The position numbers were made by a program, and so were the translations under genes. 64,000 nt of DNA from Angiostrongylus vasorum (lineage: Eukaryota > Nematoda > Chromadorea > Rhabditida > Metastrongylidae): positions 806,001 to 870,000 of the forward strand of contig JADANN010000192.1 in the NCBI GenBank assembly GCA_018806985.1, written 5' to 3'. The notes under the pieces were generated by a model. The model was not told the DNA's origin. It did no database searches and was given only the letters and a program-made list of their open reading frames with translations. Below are positions 22,216 through 32,275 of this stretch, one piece after another. Every line of letters starts with the position of its first letter. The stretch's first letter is position 1.

Positions 22216-23559
22216 CAACGGGATTGATCTGGGGAGACCCAAATTGGCAGCGAACCCAGTTAAGATGAGGGTGCTGACGAAATGACACTCCTCACTTTTT
22301 TTTATTCACTGTCTGCTGCAATTTTCACGGCTCGTTCTACTCAAAGTGCTCATTTAACCAAATCAGCTCATAGCGTTTGAAAAACTGGACGAGATCTGCA
22401 TCGAATTGTATGAACTCACTTATGAGTACGGCAGTGTAATGCGCTATGGGGAGCTGAGGTTTAAGGCGTTTTTGAGGTTTTTGCTAGGTTTGCGAGTAAT
22501 CTCTTTTCCTTCAGTTCCTCGTTTAATCGGTGGCCCACCATTTTTTGCAGTAGATCCTCGTTATCAAAGAACCATGGGATTTCAAATGATTTCCTTCCCC
22601 GATGTCTACATGATCAATGAGCACTGTGAATGCAGTGGTTGGAGTTGTGAGTACCTCACTGTAGAATACGAGAACACTTTAATAACTCCAGTTTTTCAGA
22701 AAAGGTGCAACACACCCTCGAAACTCTTCCATATGTATTTGTCCTGGTGGTTAGGTAGCACATTGTATGACAAACGAGTAAGGAGGAGTCGCACAGAGTG
22801 TTTGATTAACAACGAAAATGAACTCGTTCCAGCCACCGGGATCTGGAGAAGAGCTCACAGCGACAAATGAGACGTGAATGGTCGATTACAGAGTAGATTC
22901 TTGATCGAACTCTGTAATCTGTTTGGTCTTTGTAATCACATGATTTCGATGCTACTTTTTGGATAAGCCATATTGTTAAAACTGAGATTACGTTACCGTT
23001 AAGGGGTACTGAAAAAAGAAAATAGATATAGAAGTTCAGCCGATCTCTCGCGCTCACGACCCCTTCTGGATACCAAAGAGGGGTGTCGAAGTCAAAGCCC
23101 AGAAAGATCAAAAGTTAACATGTTACCGGCGAAAGTAATTTAACAAAAAATTTCAGCTTTGTGTCACATCTTTTCGTGCTTCTTTTTTCAGTTTTTCACT
23201 CGAGGAGGGGCAATGGATGTCCCATTGTGCCCAACTCCAATCGCTTACCTGTGGGCGTATTCAACAGGCTCGGTACCGTTAATGAATAATGAAACTTTTA
23301 CGTATCGCTGCATCAGTTAGACATGGTAAGGCTTTGATGTTTTTCCTTTGCAATACAAGCTCTAAACGCCCTTTTTTCTGCTTTTAAACTGAAAGGAGAA
23401 TTATGACCAATGAAGTCGTTTTCGGTAATAGCAAGCAAGAACAACAATTTCTTCGAGCGCCTGTGATGATGCGCACATGAGTAGTTGCATTACAAGAATC
23501 TCTTTTCTTCAATTCCTTTCTGGTGAATTAGTTTCACTAGAAAACCACACTGTTGATAA

Positions 23560-24160
23560 AATAGTCATATGTAATTATAAGGTGATAACTCCACGATGCT
23601 GAGATATTTGCAAAACTCTGGAAAGCAGTTGTTTGCGGTGAAGAACGAACGCGCTATTACCCTTTCCGGAGGCTAACGCGTTCACCACCACACCATGCGG
23701 GTCTTTCGTTTCGCCTGTCTCTCAGCTAGTTCTAGTTCTATTGATCTTTTGCCATCAGCAATCACCCGTCAGCGGGATTGGTCTGGGGGAACCCAAATCG
23801 GCAATGAACCTAGCTAAGTTGGTGTAGTTATAATCACAATCTCAACCTTTTCATTTACTGCCTACTCTTTTTAACGGCAAGGTATGCTGAGAAATATAAT
23901 CCCGCTGACGGGTGATTGCTGATGGCAGAGACCGATAGAACTAGCTGAGAGAGAGTCGAAACGAACGACCCGCATGGGGTGGTGGTGAACGCGTTACTCC
24001 CCGGGAAGGACAATACCGCGTTCGTTCCCCACCATAGGTACCTGCTGTCCAGAGTTTTGCAAATATCTCAGCTTCGTAGAAATTATATTTCGCAATATAC
24101 CCTGCCATTAAAAAGAGTAGGCAGTAAATAAAAAAGATTAAAATACAGTCTTGAGTTATG
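23560..24160. repeat. Inverted pair of SINE-B copies
   Basis: A minus-oriented copy at ~23580-23830 is followed by a plus-oriented copy at ~23840-24160. Both carry the TTTACTGCCTACTC..GGCA flank, so the pair forms a large hairpin with its centre near 23.86 kb. Confidence 0.65.
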
Positions 24161-24360
24161 AAACTATTACTGGGTTGATAAAACAGGCTTTTTTCAGCTA
24201 AAGTCCAGTCGTTTTTTGTCTTCTTCAGAGCGAATGATTTAAGTCGATGGTTCACTGCAGTTCGTTCTCTCGACGAGGTATCACTGTCGTCGTTCCGAGT
24301 CGAATCTTCTTCAGTGAAGCTCGGCTCGAACAAAACCACCTCGTCGACGATGCCCTTTCA
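24160..24360. repeat. Family D dispersed repeat (second hammerhead-like family), fragment
   Basis: Shares the blocks GAGTCGAATCTTCTTCAGTG and CTCTCGACGAGGTATCACTGTCGTCG with 28.29-28.44, 29.75-29.89, 36.6-36.8, 42.0-42.11 and 54.65-54.87 kb. At some copies the family has a GAAACGTT-type ribozyme-like end; here that part is degenerate. Confidence 0.5.
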
Positions 24361-24895
24361 TAAAGAATGGCTGTTCATGACGACAATAATTTCAACATTT
24401 CCACTTCAATTTGTGCTAACAGTCGTTTTTAATAGACTTAATTTTCCACCACTTTCCCATACGTACATATCTTAAGTATTGTGTTTTTAACAATAGCCTT
24501 ATGTACCACACCGAAGAAGTGCAAAATCATTTCTGAATACAAATCTGTTGATCACAACTAGTACCTCATTATATCGAAGTACCGAACACTCTGGGCAGCA
24601 TTGCGCAATGGCAAGTGTCCCGAGTCTCATTCAACTATAAAGCTATTTTTTTTGTTTAAAAAATCGCAAAATCTGTTCGAGAATTTAACAACGGTTTTAA
24701 AGAAGACGAAAAGCGGCGCCAAACGGCACTGCATTGGTTCCCAGTTGATTGCTTGCGGGTTCTTAATGAAACTACTTTTTAAGCTAGCTACTACTACTTA
24801 TCTACTTTTCCAACAAACTGCCTTTCTAATAGTGTGTGCGTCATACACTCAATGAAAACAGGTGTGCACTAGTACCCATGTGGTAAAAGCCACTC
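24361..24895. other. No recognisable feature
   Basis: AT-rich sequence without a supported coding region, lying just outside the inverted duplication that starts at ~24.9 kb. Confidence 0.4.
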
Positions 24896-24899
24896 ATTT

Positions 24900-25815
24900 C
24901 TTAGGAAAGCTGTAGATTCCAAAACATCCCAGCGGTTAAGCTACCGTCGCGAAGGTATACACATGCCTCAGCCACAAAATATCATAAAGTTGCATTGTTC
25001 AAAAAGGAGGTAAGTTGCAGCCGAGTCTGAGGATCATTTAGCATTGTAACTCATGTGGTCATAGAGGGACGTATATTTTTTCCGTTCACACTGTCACAGA
25101 CAAATTTTTATCTTTCAATGACTTTTTTTTCCAATTTTTTAGTCATTCGAAAATGATTTGATTTTTACGGCTTAGTGAGAAGAATGAAGAGTACTGAACA
25201 GATGAAAGGCTTCTACGAAATCAGTCAACGAAACGATAGGTGAACGTTGTCTCCATGACGCCGAACCTGCTAAATAGGATTACAGGTAAGCGATTAGACT
25301 TGGAGAAAATGGGGCCTCCACTGCCCCTCCTCGAGCAAACACTGAAATAAAAACATTCAAAGAAACTACACGGAACCCTGTTATTTTCCCAAAACGTACT
25401 CATACCGGTAGCCTGTCAGCTTTTGATCCTCTTGAGCTTTGATCTCTACTCCTCCTCTTGGGCAGCCACTTATGTAATAACCGGTGGACATAGACAGAAC
25501 GTCTACCTCGATGTTCTTTTCCTTCGGGCTCCTGAAATACTGTTATTTTCCAGCTCAAATGGTAAATTAAAGTAAAAGCTCGAGTCACCGTAATCACATA
25601 ATTGCAGAAACTGAACACATCGCTGAGGCCAGCCCCAAAACCGAGCCTAGATAAGAGCTGATTTTCTCTCATTTGTGGTGACGAGGTCTTCTCCATATCC
25701 CGGAGGCTGGAACGATTCCAACTTTTTTCGTTAGTTCTACATTCATCAGTAGCGACATTGCTTACTCGTCGATCACATAGTGTACCTCCGTAGCCACTTG
25801 GACAAATACATACAG
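24900..25815. repeat. Left arm segment of inverted segmental duplication (3' part)
   Basis: Matches 45747-44845 in reverse complement over ~900 bases, including the EGF-CUB exons and ~330 bases of 3' flank (CCTCAGCCACAAAATATCATAAAGTTG..). The match is broken at ~24.9 kb, where the two flanks diverge after TTAGGAAAGC. Confidence 0.8.
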
Positions 25816-27870
25816 AACAGTTGCGAGGATGAGGATATCCATCGTTCAAACATTTGGCGGATGTGGACCTGTTGCATTTTTCTGGAAAGTTAGAATTATT
25901 CCAGTGTTAACAGAGTGTTTTGCATTAAAATATTTACAACTTCAACCATTGCATCCGTAGTGCTCATTGATCATGTAGATATCTGAGAAGGAAATCAGAT
26001 CGGATCCCATTGTCTTTTGATAATGAGGATCTTTTGCAACGATAGTGGGCTTGTCGTTAATAGAGCCCCTGAAGAATACGACGATAATCATAAGCATGAA
26101 AAAAATCTTGAGGAATGCAAACCTTAGTTCATCGTAATGCATTACGCTGCCGTAATCATAAGTGAGCCCGTAGACATCGGCGTCTGTCAGAGCTCTTTTT
26201 CCGAGTTCTACGATGTCAGCTGGCTGAACAAATAGTATTGTTCAACTTGTTATTTAGCGCCTACCATTTTTTAACACAGGGTTTCATGAGAAGTTCAAGT
26301 ACAAAGATACTGAGACACTTGAAAAGTTAATCACGGGATCAAGGCTGGCGTGGGGCACTGTAGGAGTAATGAAAATAGTAGTATCGTTTTCTTGTCAGTA
26401 AACTCAGCAACTGAGGCAACCACAAGAACTTGCGTCAATATTTTCCTCAATTATGGTAATGTAGTTGTCGCGATCGTATCTTTCCATGTTGTGAAAAAAC
26501 CCAAGAACATGCCCAATCTCATGCAGTGCAGATCCAACCTAAAACATCCATCTGGACTATTGCAAAAAAAAATGCATGATAAGGCGGAATGATAAAAAGA
26601 AATGTTGCTTTTTAAGATGCTATTTTGAACAAATGAGTACCGACAGATTTTCTTCATTGAGAGAAAGAAGTTGATCTCCTCCCTTTCGTCCAACGATTGA
26701 GTGAGATTCTGATTCTTTGACCAAGATAACCTTGTCTGGAGCTGCAACATTTCTACATAATTGACTTTTCTTCAGCTTAATATGAGATGTGGAACTAACC
26801 ATCTTTGTCTTCGACAAAGTCGACACAAGTGGCGTCATTCCACACCTTTGCTCCCATTTTAAACAGCCTGTGCACGATATGGTCTAGAATTTTAAAGTTT
26901 GAATCAGAATCATGGACATTACTTTATTGGTCAGTTGTGAATCATGGGCTTTCTGTTCTAATCCTGGTTAGATATCTTACAGAGCTACGAAGATACACTT
27001 TGTCTTAAAGACTCCTTATTTGTTTTTTTCAATCCTTGTAGTGGAAGTTACTATTATTCCTTCGCCACTGCATTTTTTGTAGTATTACGGAACGTTGCAT
27101 CATTTTTTGCAGTTTAAGAAAAGTCTGGTCATTAAATTATTAAAAGCAAACATTGTCATTGGAAAGGTGAGAAACGATAGTTAGACTAACCTGATGTGTT
27201 GAACGTGTAGAAAACACCATCGGTTCATGTCGAGTTCACTGCGACGTCCTTCCTCAGTACTTGCCTCTTCGCACGAGGTTTAACCGCCATGCGGTTGAGG
27301 AATTGTTCGGCTCGACTGCTAAGTTTAATCCTTCATGAAAACTTGCAAGCATCGGCCTAATGCCGTTTTTCGTTAATTAAAATACTTTGTCAAGATGTCA
27401 CTTCGCTGCAGAGTTCGTCCACTTCCTTGTCCGAAAATGAGGTTAATAATCGATTTGTTTACGTCTCGGTGGTAATCCGTCGATTTCACCTAGATCTTCT
27501 GTTAATTCAATAAAGTTAATTTTCGAACTACGAAAACGGAAATTTCGAGAAAGAACACTTGCTGAACAGCACCTTTAAAAAATGAACACCATTCTTTTCT
27601 TTGCGTGTATGAAGTCCCAGTTTTCTTACAAGTACTTTCGTTGTGGTAGGAAAATTGGAGGGAGCACAGTGATATTAGGCATGAAATTGTTTGCACTTAT
27701 GAGAACGAGGGCTTTCTTTGACTTCTTACCTTGTGTTCGCTGAGGTTGGTATCTCCAGTATCCCAAAAATCACGACGACCAGGAATGAAGACCTTCTTTT
27801 CAATGCTGATATTTGTTATGTCACTGTGCGTCACTGCGGTTGCAGCTGCGAGAAGCAGAAGCATTTTCAT
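25235..27870 (-). pseudogene. Astacin-EGF-CUB metalloprotease, copy 3 (signal peptide to stop; two lesions)
   Basis: The most complete locus. The signal/propeptide exon at 27870-27730 starts ATG and reads MKMLLLLAAATAVTHSDITN, with donor AAG|GTAAG. The maturation exon (~27330-27191) has AKRQ, then VAVNST*TDGVFYTF. Catalytic exons include TCVDFVED (~26840), GRKGGDQLLSL (~26680) and the zinc site [11 protein letters not shown] at 26523-26491. The Met-turn SVMHYD is at 26159-26142, followed by the MGSDLISFSDIYMINEHYG block. The six-Cys EGF is at ~25880-25770. CUB runs to a stop near 25235. Lesions are TGA in place of the conserved Trp at 27227-27225 and a one-base insertion near 25525 in the CUB exon, relative to the 45.1 kb and 1.33 kb copies. 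All three zinc His codons are intact. Confidence 0.85.
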
Positions 27871-27949
27871 CTATAAGTGGTCGTATTCCGTGTAATCCGA
27901 TATTAAGCTTCTTTTCAACTTTGTGCCTAAAGTGCCTTAGTGCTCTTGA

Positions 27950-28440
27950 ATTGCTGTAGCATTTTGTAGTCACTAAATCAAAAAGGACAATAAAATGACG
28001 AATGTTAAGAGAATTTTCGTTGCTGGTGGTGATGTCGTTGGTGGAATGATGACATTTCTGGAAACCACTGTCTTCTTATGCGATTTCATACCATGAACCA
28101 TTTGAATAACTGTTGTGTCAACAGTGCTTAACTAAAACGATTTTCGTTTGTTTGACAATTTACTGCGTTCCTTTCCTCGCTTCAATGGACCAATGTCATT
28201 TCTGCAAAGAAAATCCCTGCCACGTATCGGAGCCATGCGAAACTGATGTCAAACAAAAGAAGTGCTTCTTTGACTGCTCAGCTTATATGGAATTGATCCG
28301 AATCATTGTTCGGCCAACGTTTCGACGTCTTCTTCATCTCAGGATCCTCTATAATCATCCGAGTCGATTTTCCACAGTCGTTCGTTCTCGCGATGTAGTT
28401 CTTCGCAGTCGCATTGAGTCGAATCTTCTTTAGTGGAACC
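27950..28440 (+). CDS. Possible small cysteine-rich secreted peptide; tail is repeat sequence
   Basis: An open frame beginning upstream of 28113 reads TKTIFVCLTIYCVPFLASMD (hydrophobic, signal-like). Six cysteines follow in the pattern C-x2-C-x4-C-x5-C-x8-C-x3-C, to about 28290. The remainder of the frame lies in the family D repeat and is unlikely to be native. No ATG in a good position was found; a preceding CAACAG could be a splice acceptor. The inverted duplicate at 42.1-42.24 kb keeps the same spacing but has lost Cys codons and has a stop. It is weakly supported as a gene. Confidence 0.3.
28285..28440 (-). repeat. Family D repeat with hammerhead-like end
   Basis: On the minus strand it contains GATGAAGAAGACGTCGAAAC followed by GTTGGCC, similar to the end at 54.72-54.65 kb. 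It carries the GAGTCGAATCTTCTTTAGTG block of the family. Confidence 0.5.
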
Positions 28441-28798
28441 AATCTCCTACACTACGGTAATTTTTATGTTAGCGGAACAGTCTAAGAAGTATACTTATCA
28501 TTAACATCGATGCCAAGTTGGAGCACTATCGAATCGCGGGGCGGCGAAAATTTTTTCGAAACATTGTCGTTTGTCATCTAACAATGTCTTGTCATATGAT
28601 ATATGTGAATGTGGATGAACCTATAGTGTCAGGTAAACTGTCTGAAGAGTGGTTGAATCCAGAAAAATCTTCTAAGCATTTCCCAAACGCGAATCCGCAT
28701 TAAAGGATGATTTACTAGCCTAGGTTTTCCCAACAGGTTAACACTGATCGGGGTCAAGTAGTAACGCGTAGAATTGGGGACCGAAGAGAAGATTCGTG

Positions 28799-29400
28799 AT
28801 TACAGCGAGTTTTTCAAGGCTGAGATTAATTCAATACCTAAATTTTCATAGTCGCTTAGAAGTGAGTGATCCTATGCTACTGCAAAGCCCCGGGGTAATC
28901 GGTTGCACTCTTTATCGATGTTTTCAGTGGAGGTATTTTCTTAAACGGCAATTATTAATCCGACTTTCGCTAAATCGTCCTGTATTTCGGCTGTTTTAGC
29001 TACACAGGTCCCGGAAATATTTCATCCAGCTCTACTTGAATATTGGTTGAATCCTAGCAGTGGATCAGGGAGGCGAATTCCGAAATCCTTTCTTGTTTCG
29101 TTGACAAATTGCAGCTGCACATCATCCTTTGACAGGAACGAGCACCAGAGATATGTCTTAATGGATCTGTAACATTGTACTAGCTGTTTCTCGAGTTTTA
29201 TACTTTTGTTACATACTTGCGAACCCAATTAGGATATCGCTCTTCAGAGATTTTTGGCTTTGGACAACCGAGAAACTCCTCGCAGAACGTTCTTATATCT
29301 TTCACCAATGGCAGTACGAACTCTTTTAGATAAAAGAAGGCTTCCATTTTGACAACCGTTACTCTTAAAACATGTGAAAAATTCAACAAAACTGCTCAGT
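28799..29400 (-). CDS. Gene X (unidentified), best-preserved copy
   Basis: Three conserved coding-like blocks on the minus strand: AFFYLKEFVLPLVKDIRTF..PNWVRKY (29347-29213); KLEKQLVQCYRSIKTYL through LQFVNETRKDFGIRLPD (~29200-29050); and a terminal DHSLLSDYENLGIELISALK ending in TAA (~28875-28799) after an AG acceptor. The plus-strand paralog at 40.6-41.6 kb preserves the same residues with many silent changes, which argues for past protein-level constraint. I do not recognise the family. The first two blocks are in different frames with no room for an intron between them. The gene is therefore incomplete, misread or already broken. Confidence 0.45.
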
Positions 29401-29509
29401 TTTCGAGCTCTAGTTGCCTCTGAAGTGCCCAATTTCAATCACTGTTGGGAGGTACATTAGAGCATGACGCACATACATAAAAAAACGTATAAAACATAAA
29501 GCTAGAAAG

Positions 29510-29890
29510 GATAAACTTCTCGGCTTTGATCAATTTCTGAGGGATGTTCCATGCACTCGACTTCATTAAGCATCGTTGGAGGTGATTGAATGCATATCTA
29601 GCCTTTACAACACTCGCGGTGGCCTATCTGGTGCTAATTTGCCGATCTCGGAGGGATGAAGAGCTTGGTGAGTCATGGGCACAGTGATCGATCCAACGTT
29701 AGTGTCGTAAGGCGCCTACCACCACTGCTCCACGCGCACACCTTACAACATACGTATTTCTTCATCACGGCCGATGCTCCGAGCCGATGGTCCATAGCTG
29801 CTCGTCTTCTCGATGTGGCGTCTTCGTCTTCGTATCGAGTCAGATCTTCTTCAGTGTAGGGGACCTCGAATGAGACAATTAGGCAATCAA
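29510..29890 (-). repeat. SINE-A copy followed by a family D fragment
   Basis: SINE-A at 29510-29745 in minus orientation, with B-box-like CGTTGGATCGATCAC. A piece of family D (CGTCTTCTCGATGTGGCGTCTTCG..CAGATCTTCTTCAGTG) follows at 29760-29890. The same SINE-A plus family D neighbourhood recurs at 54.37-54.87 kb. Confidence 0.65.
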
Positions 29891-30815
29891 TGTTTCAATG
29901 CAGGCATTTGAAATATTGTTATGCCTTGTGTTGGCTGATAATGATATTTACTTCTTCTGAGGCAGATTTCGGAGTAAAAGTCAGAGTCCTGGAATTGGAG
30001 TCTAAAACAGCAGCAGGCAGAACACTTAAAGCGGTTCGGATTACAACCATAGGAATGCTTAATATCAACAGAACCGGGGGGCCTCAGGGTGAAGTTGGAA
30101 CTCGTGATTTACTTTACCGAGCACTCACTTATCCACCACACCAATCAAGGCCTTTGCTTTGTCTTTCTCTCATCCATGTTTTTACTCTATAGGTGCGGTG
30201 CCGTTAGCGATCACGAATGTTTGCAGGTTAAAGCCTACCTAGGATTCGAAGTGTTGTCATATCTGAGCATCATTATGGTTAGATTTCACGTATTATCCTG
30301 TCATGAAAAAAAGAATCGACTTTAAACAAAAGTTGGTGCACAGCAATTTAAGAAATTTGAAACATACCTTTACTATTCTCGAAACTGTTACGAAGATGTG
30401 TCTGGGCTAGTCGCAATTCTCATCAGTGTTTGTCAACAACAACATCATGTCGAAAGCCGTCTAGATGAAGAAACACACCAGTTTGCCAAACCAAACGATC
30501 CCAAAAAGTTCATGTACAGTCCCACGTGCTTTCGCAACACTTTGCATGCTTTTTCGTTTAGTCCTTTGGAGTTCGTTGCTGACACTGCATGACAGTAGTA
30601 CGTAGTAGCGCAATGCAGAATCGTAACCAACTACTAACGTTTTATAGGAGACAACTGAAGTATTGTTGCCTCATCGTATACAAATATATGACAACAACAA
30701 CACTGTATGAAGTTTTCTAAGCTGCATAGACGATAGCGACCATTTGCTTTCAAAATTTGATTTTGTAGAACCAGTGGATGCTAATTTTATGATATGACAA
30801 AAAGTATAAACCCGA
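29891..30815. other. No recognised gene
   Basis: The ORF at 29890-30192 and its neighbours show no family I know and have no second copy here. Confidence 0.4.
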
Positions 30816-30819
30816 AACG

Positions 30820-31000
30820 AAGTACCCGCATGGTGTGGTGGTGAACGCGTTAGCCCCCGTAAAGGGGGGTTAAGGCGTTCGTTCCCCACCGCAGACACCT
30901 GCGGTCCGGAGTTTTGCAAATATCTCAGCAACACTGTGGATGTATCACATCCATTAGCCTGCGTTGAAAAATAGTATTAGGCAGTAAATTAAAAAAGTTA
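30820..31000 (+). repeat. SINE-B copy
   Basis: Plus-oriented core (CGCATGGTGTGGTGGTGAAC at 30830, GCGTTCGTTCCCCACCGC at 30877-30894). A family flank ending in AATAGTATTAGGCAGTAAATT follows. Confidence 0.7.
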
Positions 31001-32106
31001 ACACCACAAAAATTCTTTGGACAAGCGGTAGTAAGACGGTTGTTCAAGGGAAGTCGGCTGTCCGATCCATTATTCCTCGATGGTATATCGAATTTTTCAC
31101 GTAAATAGAGCTAAAATTTTGAAGGAAAATTGCAGCATTAGAAGGCATTCACTACATATTCTTTTTACTTTGTCGTACTTAACCTGCCACATAGTGGAGG
31201 AAAAGATGAAGAACTTCATGGTACAAAACTGGGCAACGCTATGAGGAAGTGAAGCTGCAAAATGCAAGCGCGTAGTAACGAACAATCGTGTTGCATTTCG
31301 CAGGAATTCTCAGCACAAAAAAAAAAACAATTTGCTGTCGGACAGCTAAACATTCAACAAATCAGCAGACAGCGAATTCTTCCTGCTAAACGATTGTTTG
31401 TACGGCTGGTGAGCAAATTTATTGCGAAATGAACTTGCACGTAAAAGGCAAAAAACAGCTTTCTCTGATGAATGATCATCCACTGCAGCAGGAATTACTC
31501 CTTTGACTTCTTGTTTTGCCTACAGTTCTTTGCTGAATTAAAATCTTACGAACAACTGTGAAATATGACAGAAGCAATGTTTCCAACCTCGATACGTACA
31601 CGGCGTGAGTATTTGCACCAATTGAACATTGTTCGTGAGGAGTCCCAAAGAATTGTTATTACTGCTTACTAATTTTTCCACGAATCTTATAGACATCGGC
31701 TTCATCGAAAGGACACTTAAAGATGAAGGTAATTCCACTATTCGCCACAATTACGGTAGTGACGCACAGTGGAATAAACAATGTTAAGAAAGAGGATGAA
31801 AGCTTCATTTTTGGTCGGAGAGATCAATACTACAACGAAGAGAGTAAACTCAGGAGATTCAAAGTGATAGACCGAGTAAGACTTTGTATGCGGGAAATAC
31901 GAACATTTTCAGGCTTAAAGCAATAGTGGAATCTTCAACATTGCCGATATAAGGAGGAATTTAATAAGACTTCCAGGATCCCAGGATCGACTTTCTAATA
32001 ACCTCGGCATTGGAATATGAATGCGTCGTTTTCTTGTTCAGCAATCGCGAGGTTGTTAAACAGCATACATTTACTTCCATAGAAAAACACAATACAATAC
32101 AACAGT

Positions 32107-32142
32107 AGCTGACGTTTCGGCAGTATCGCCTTCTTCAGAGCC
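32107..32142 (-). ncRNA. Hammerhead-ribozyme-like motif
   Basis: Read on the minus strand: stem I GGCU, core CUGAAGA, one extra A, stem II GGC with GCC, core GAAA, then CGUC and AGCU. The AGCU pairs with the GGCU 5' strand. Stem III would be only A-U and C-G, which works best between two molecules or copies. Confidence 0.6.
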
Positions 32143-32239
32143 GCTTTTTTTACGTGCCTTCCAATAAGGAAGATTAGAACAGCTGATTACAGTCGCATAA
32201 GGTTGATGACTCTCTTCATTGGAAGGCACGTAAAAAAGC

Positions 32240-32275
32240 GGCTCTGAAGAAGGCGATACTGCCGAAACGTCAGCT
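32240..32275 (+). ncRNA. Hammerhead-ribozyme-like motif
   Basis: Mirror partner of the motif at 32107-32142. GGCU at 32240-32243, CUGAAGA 32244-32250, GGC/GCC stem 52-54 with 61-63, GAAA 32264-32267, then CGUC and AGCU to 32275. Confidence 0.6.

Larger units (their letters stand above)
20705..23320 (+). pseudogene. Astacin-EGF-CUB metalloprotease, copy 2 (broken)
   Basis: Exons recognised are: a propeptide/mature junction ending at 20822 (ARTKR furin-like site, then TWTNGVFYAFNTS); 21556-21638 (TCIDLVGD); 21696-~21800 (GGDQLLSVGNGIQQC); the zinc exon ~21898-22020 (HEIGHILGLPH, HEIGH at 21907-21921); ~22370-22458 with Met-turn SVMRYG; 22515-22637; a shortened EGF ~22694-22775; and CUB ~22830-23320. 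Lesions are an in-frame TAG at 21982-21984 just after the zinc helix, Met-turn His to Arg, an EGF missing ~30 bases and a Cys, CUB first Cys TGT to TCT, and TGA at 22875-22877. The intron after 21638 has GC in place of GT. SINE-B copies lie in introns at 20.94-21.26 and 22.03-22.21 kb. Confidence 0.85.
28000..29405. repeat. Left arm of inverted segmental duplication (5' flank and gene X)
   Basis: Reverse-complement match to ~42450-40560. Matching points sum to ~70450 on the two arms, shifting by ~490 once R380 (40748-41128) is passed. Together with 24.90-25.81 / 44.85-45.75 it shows one large inverted duplication. Confidence 0.75.
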
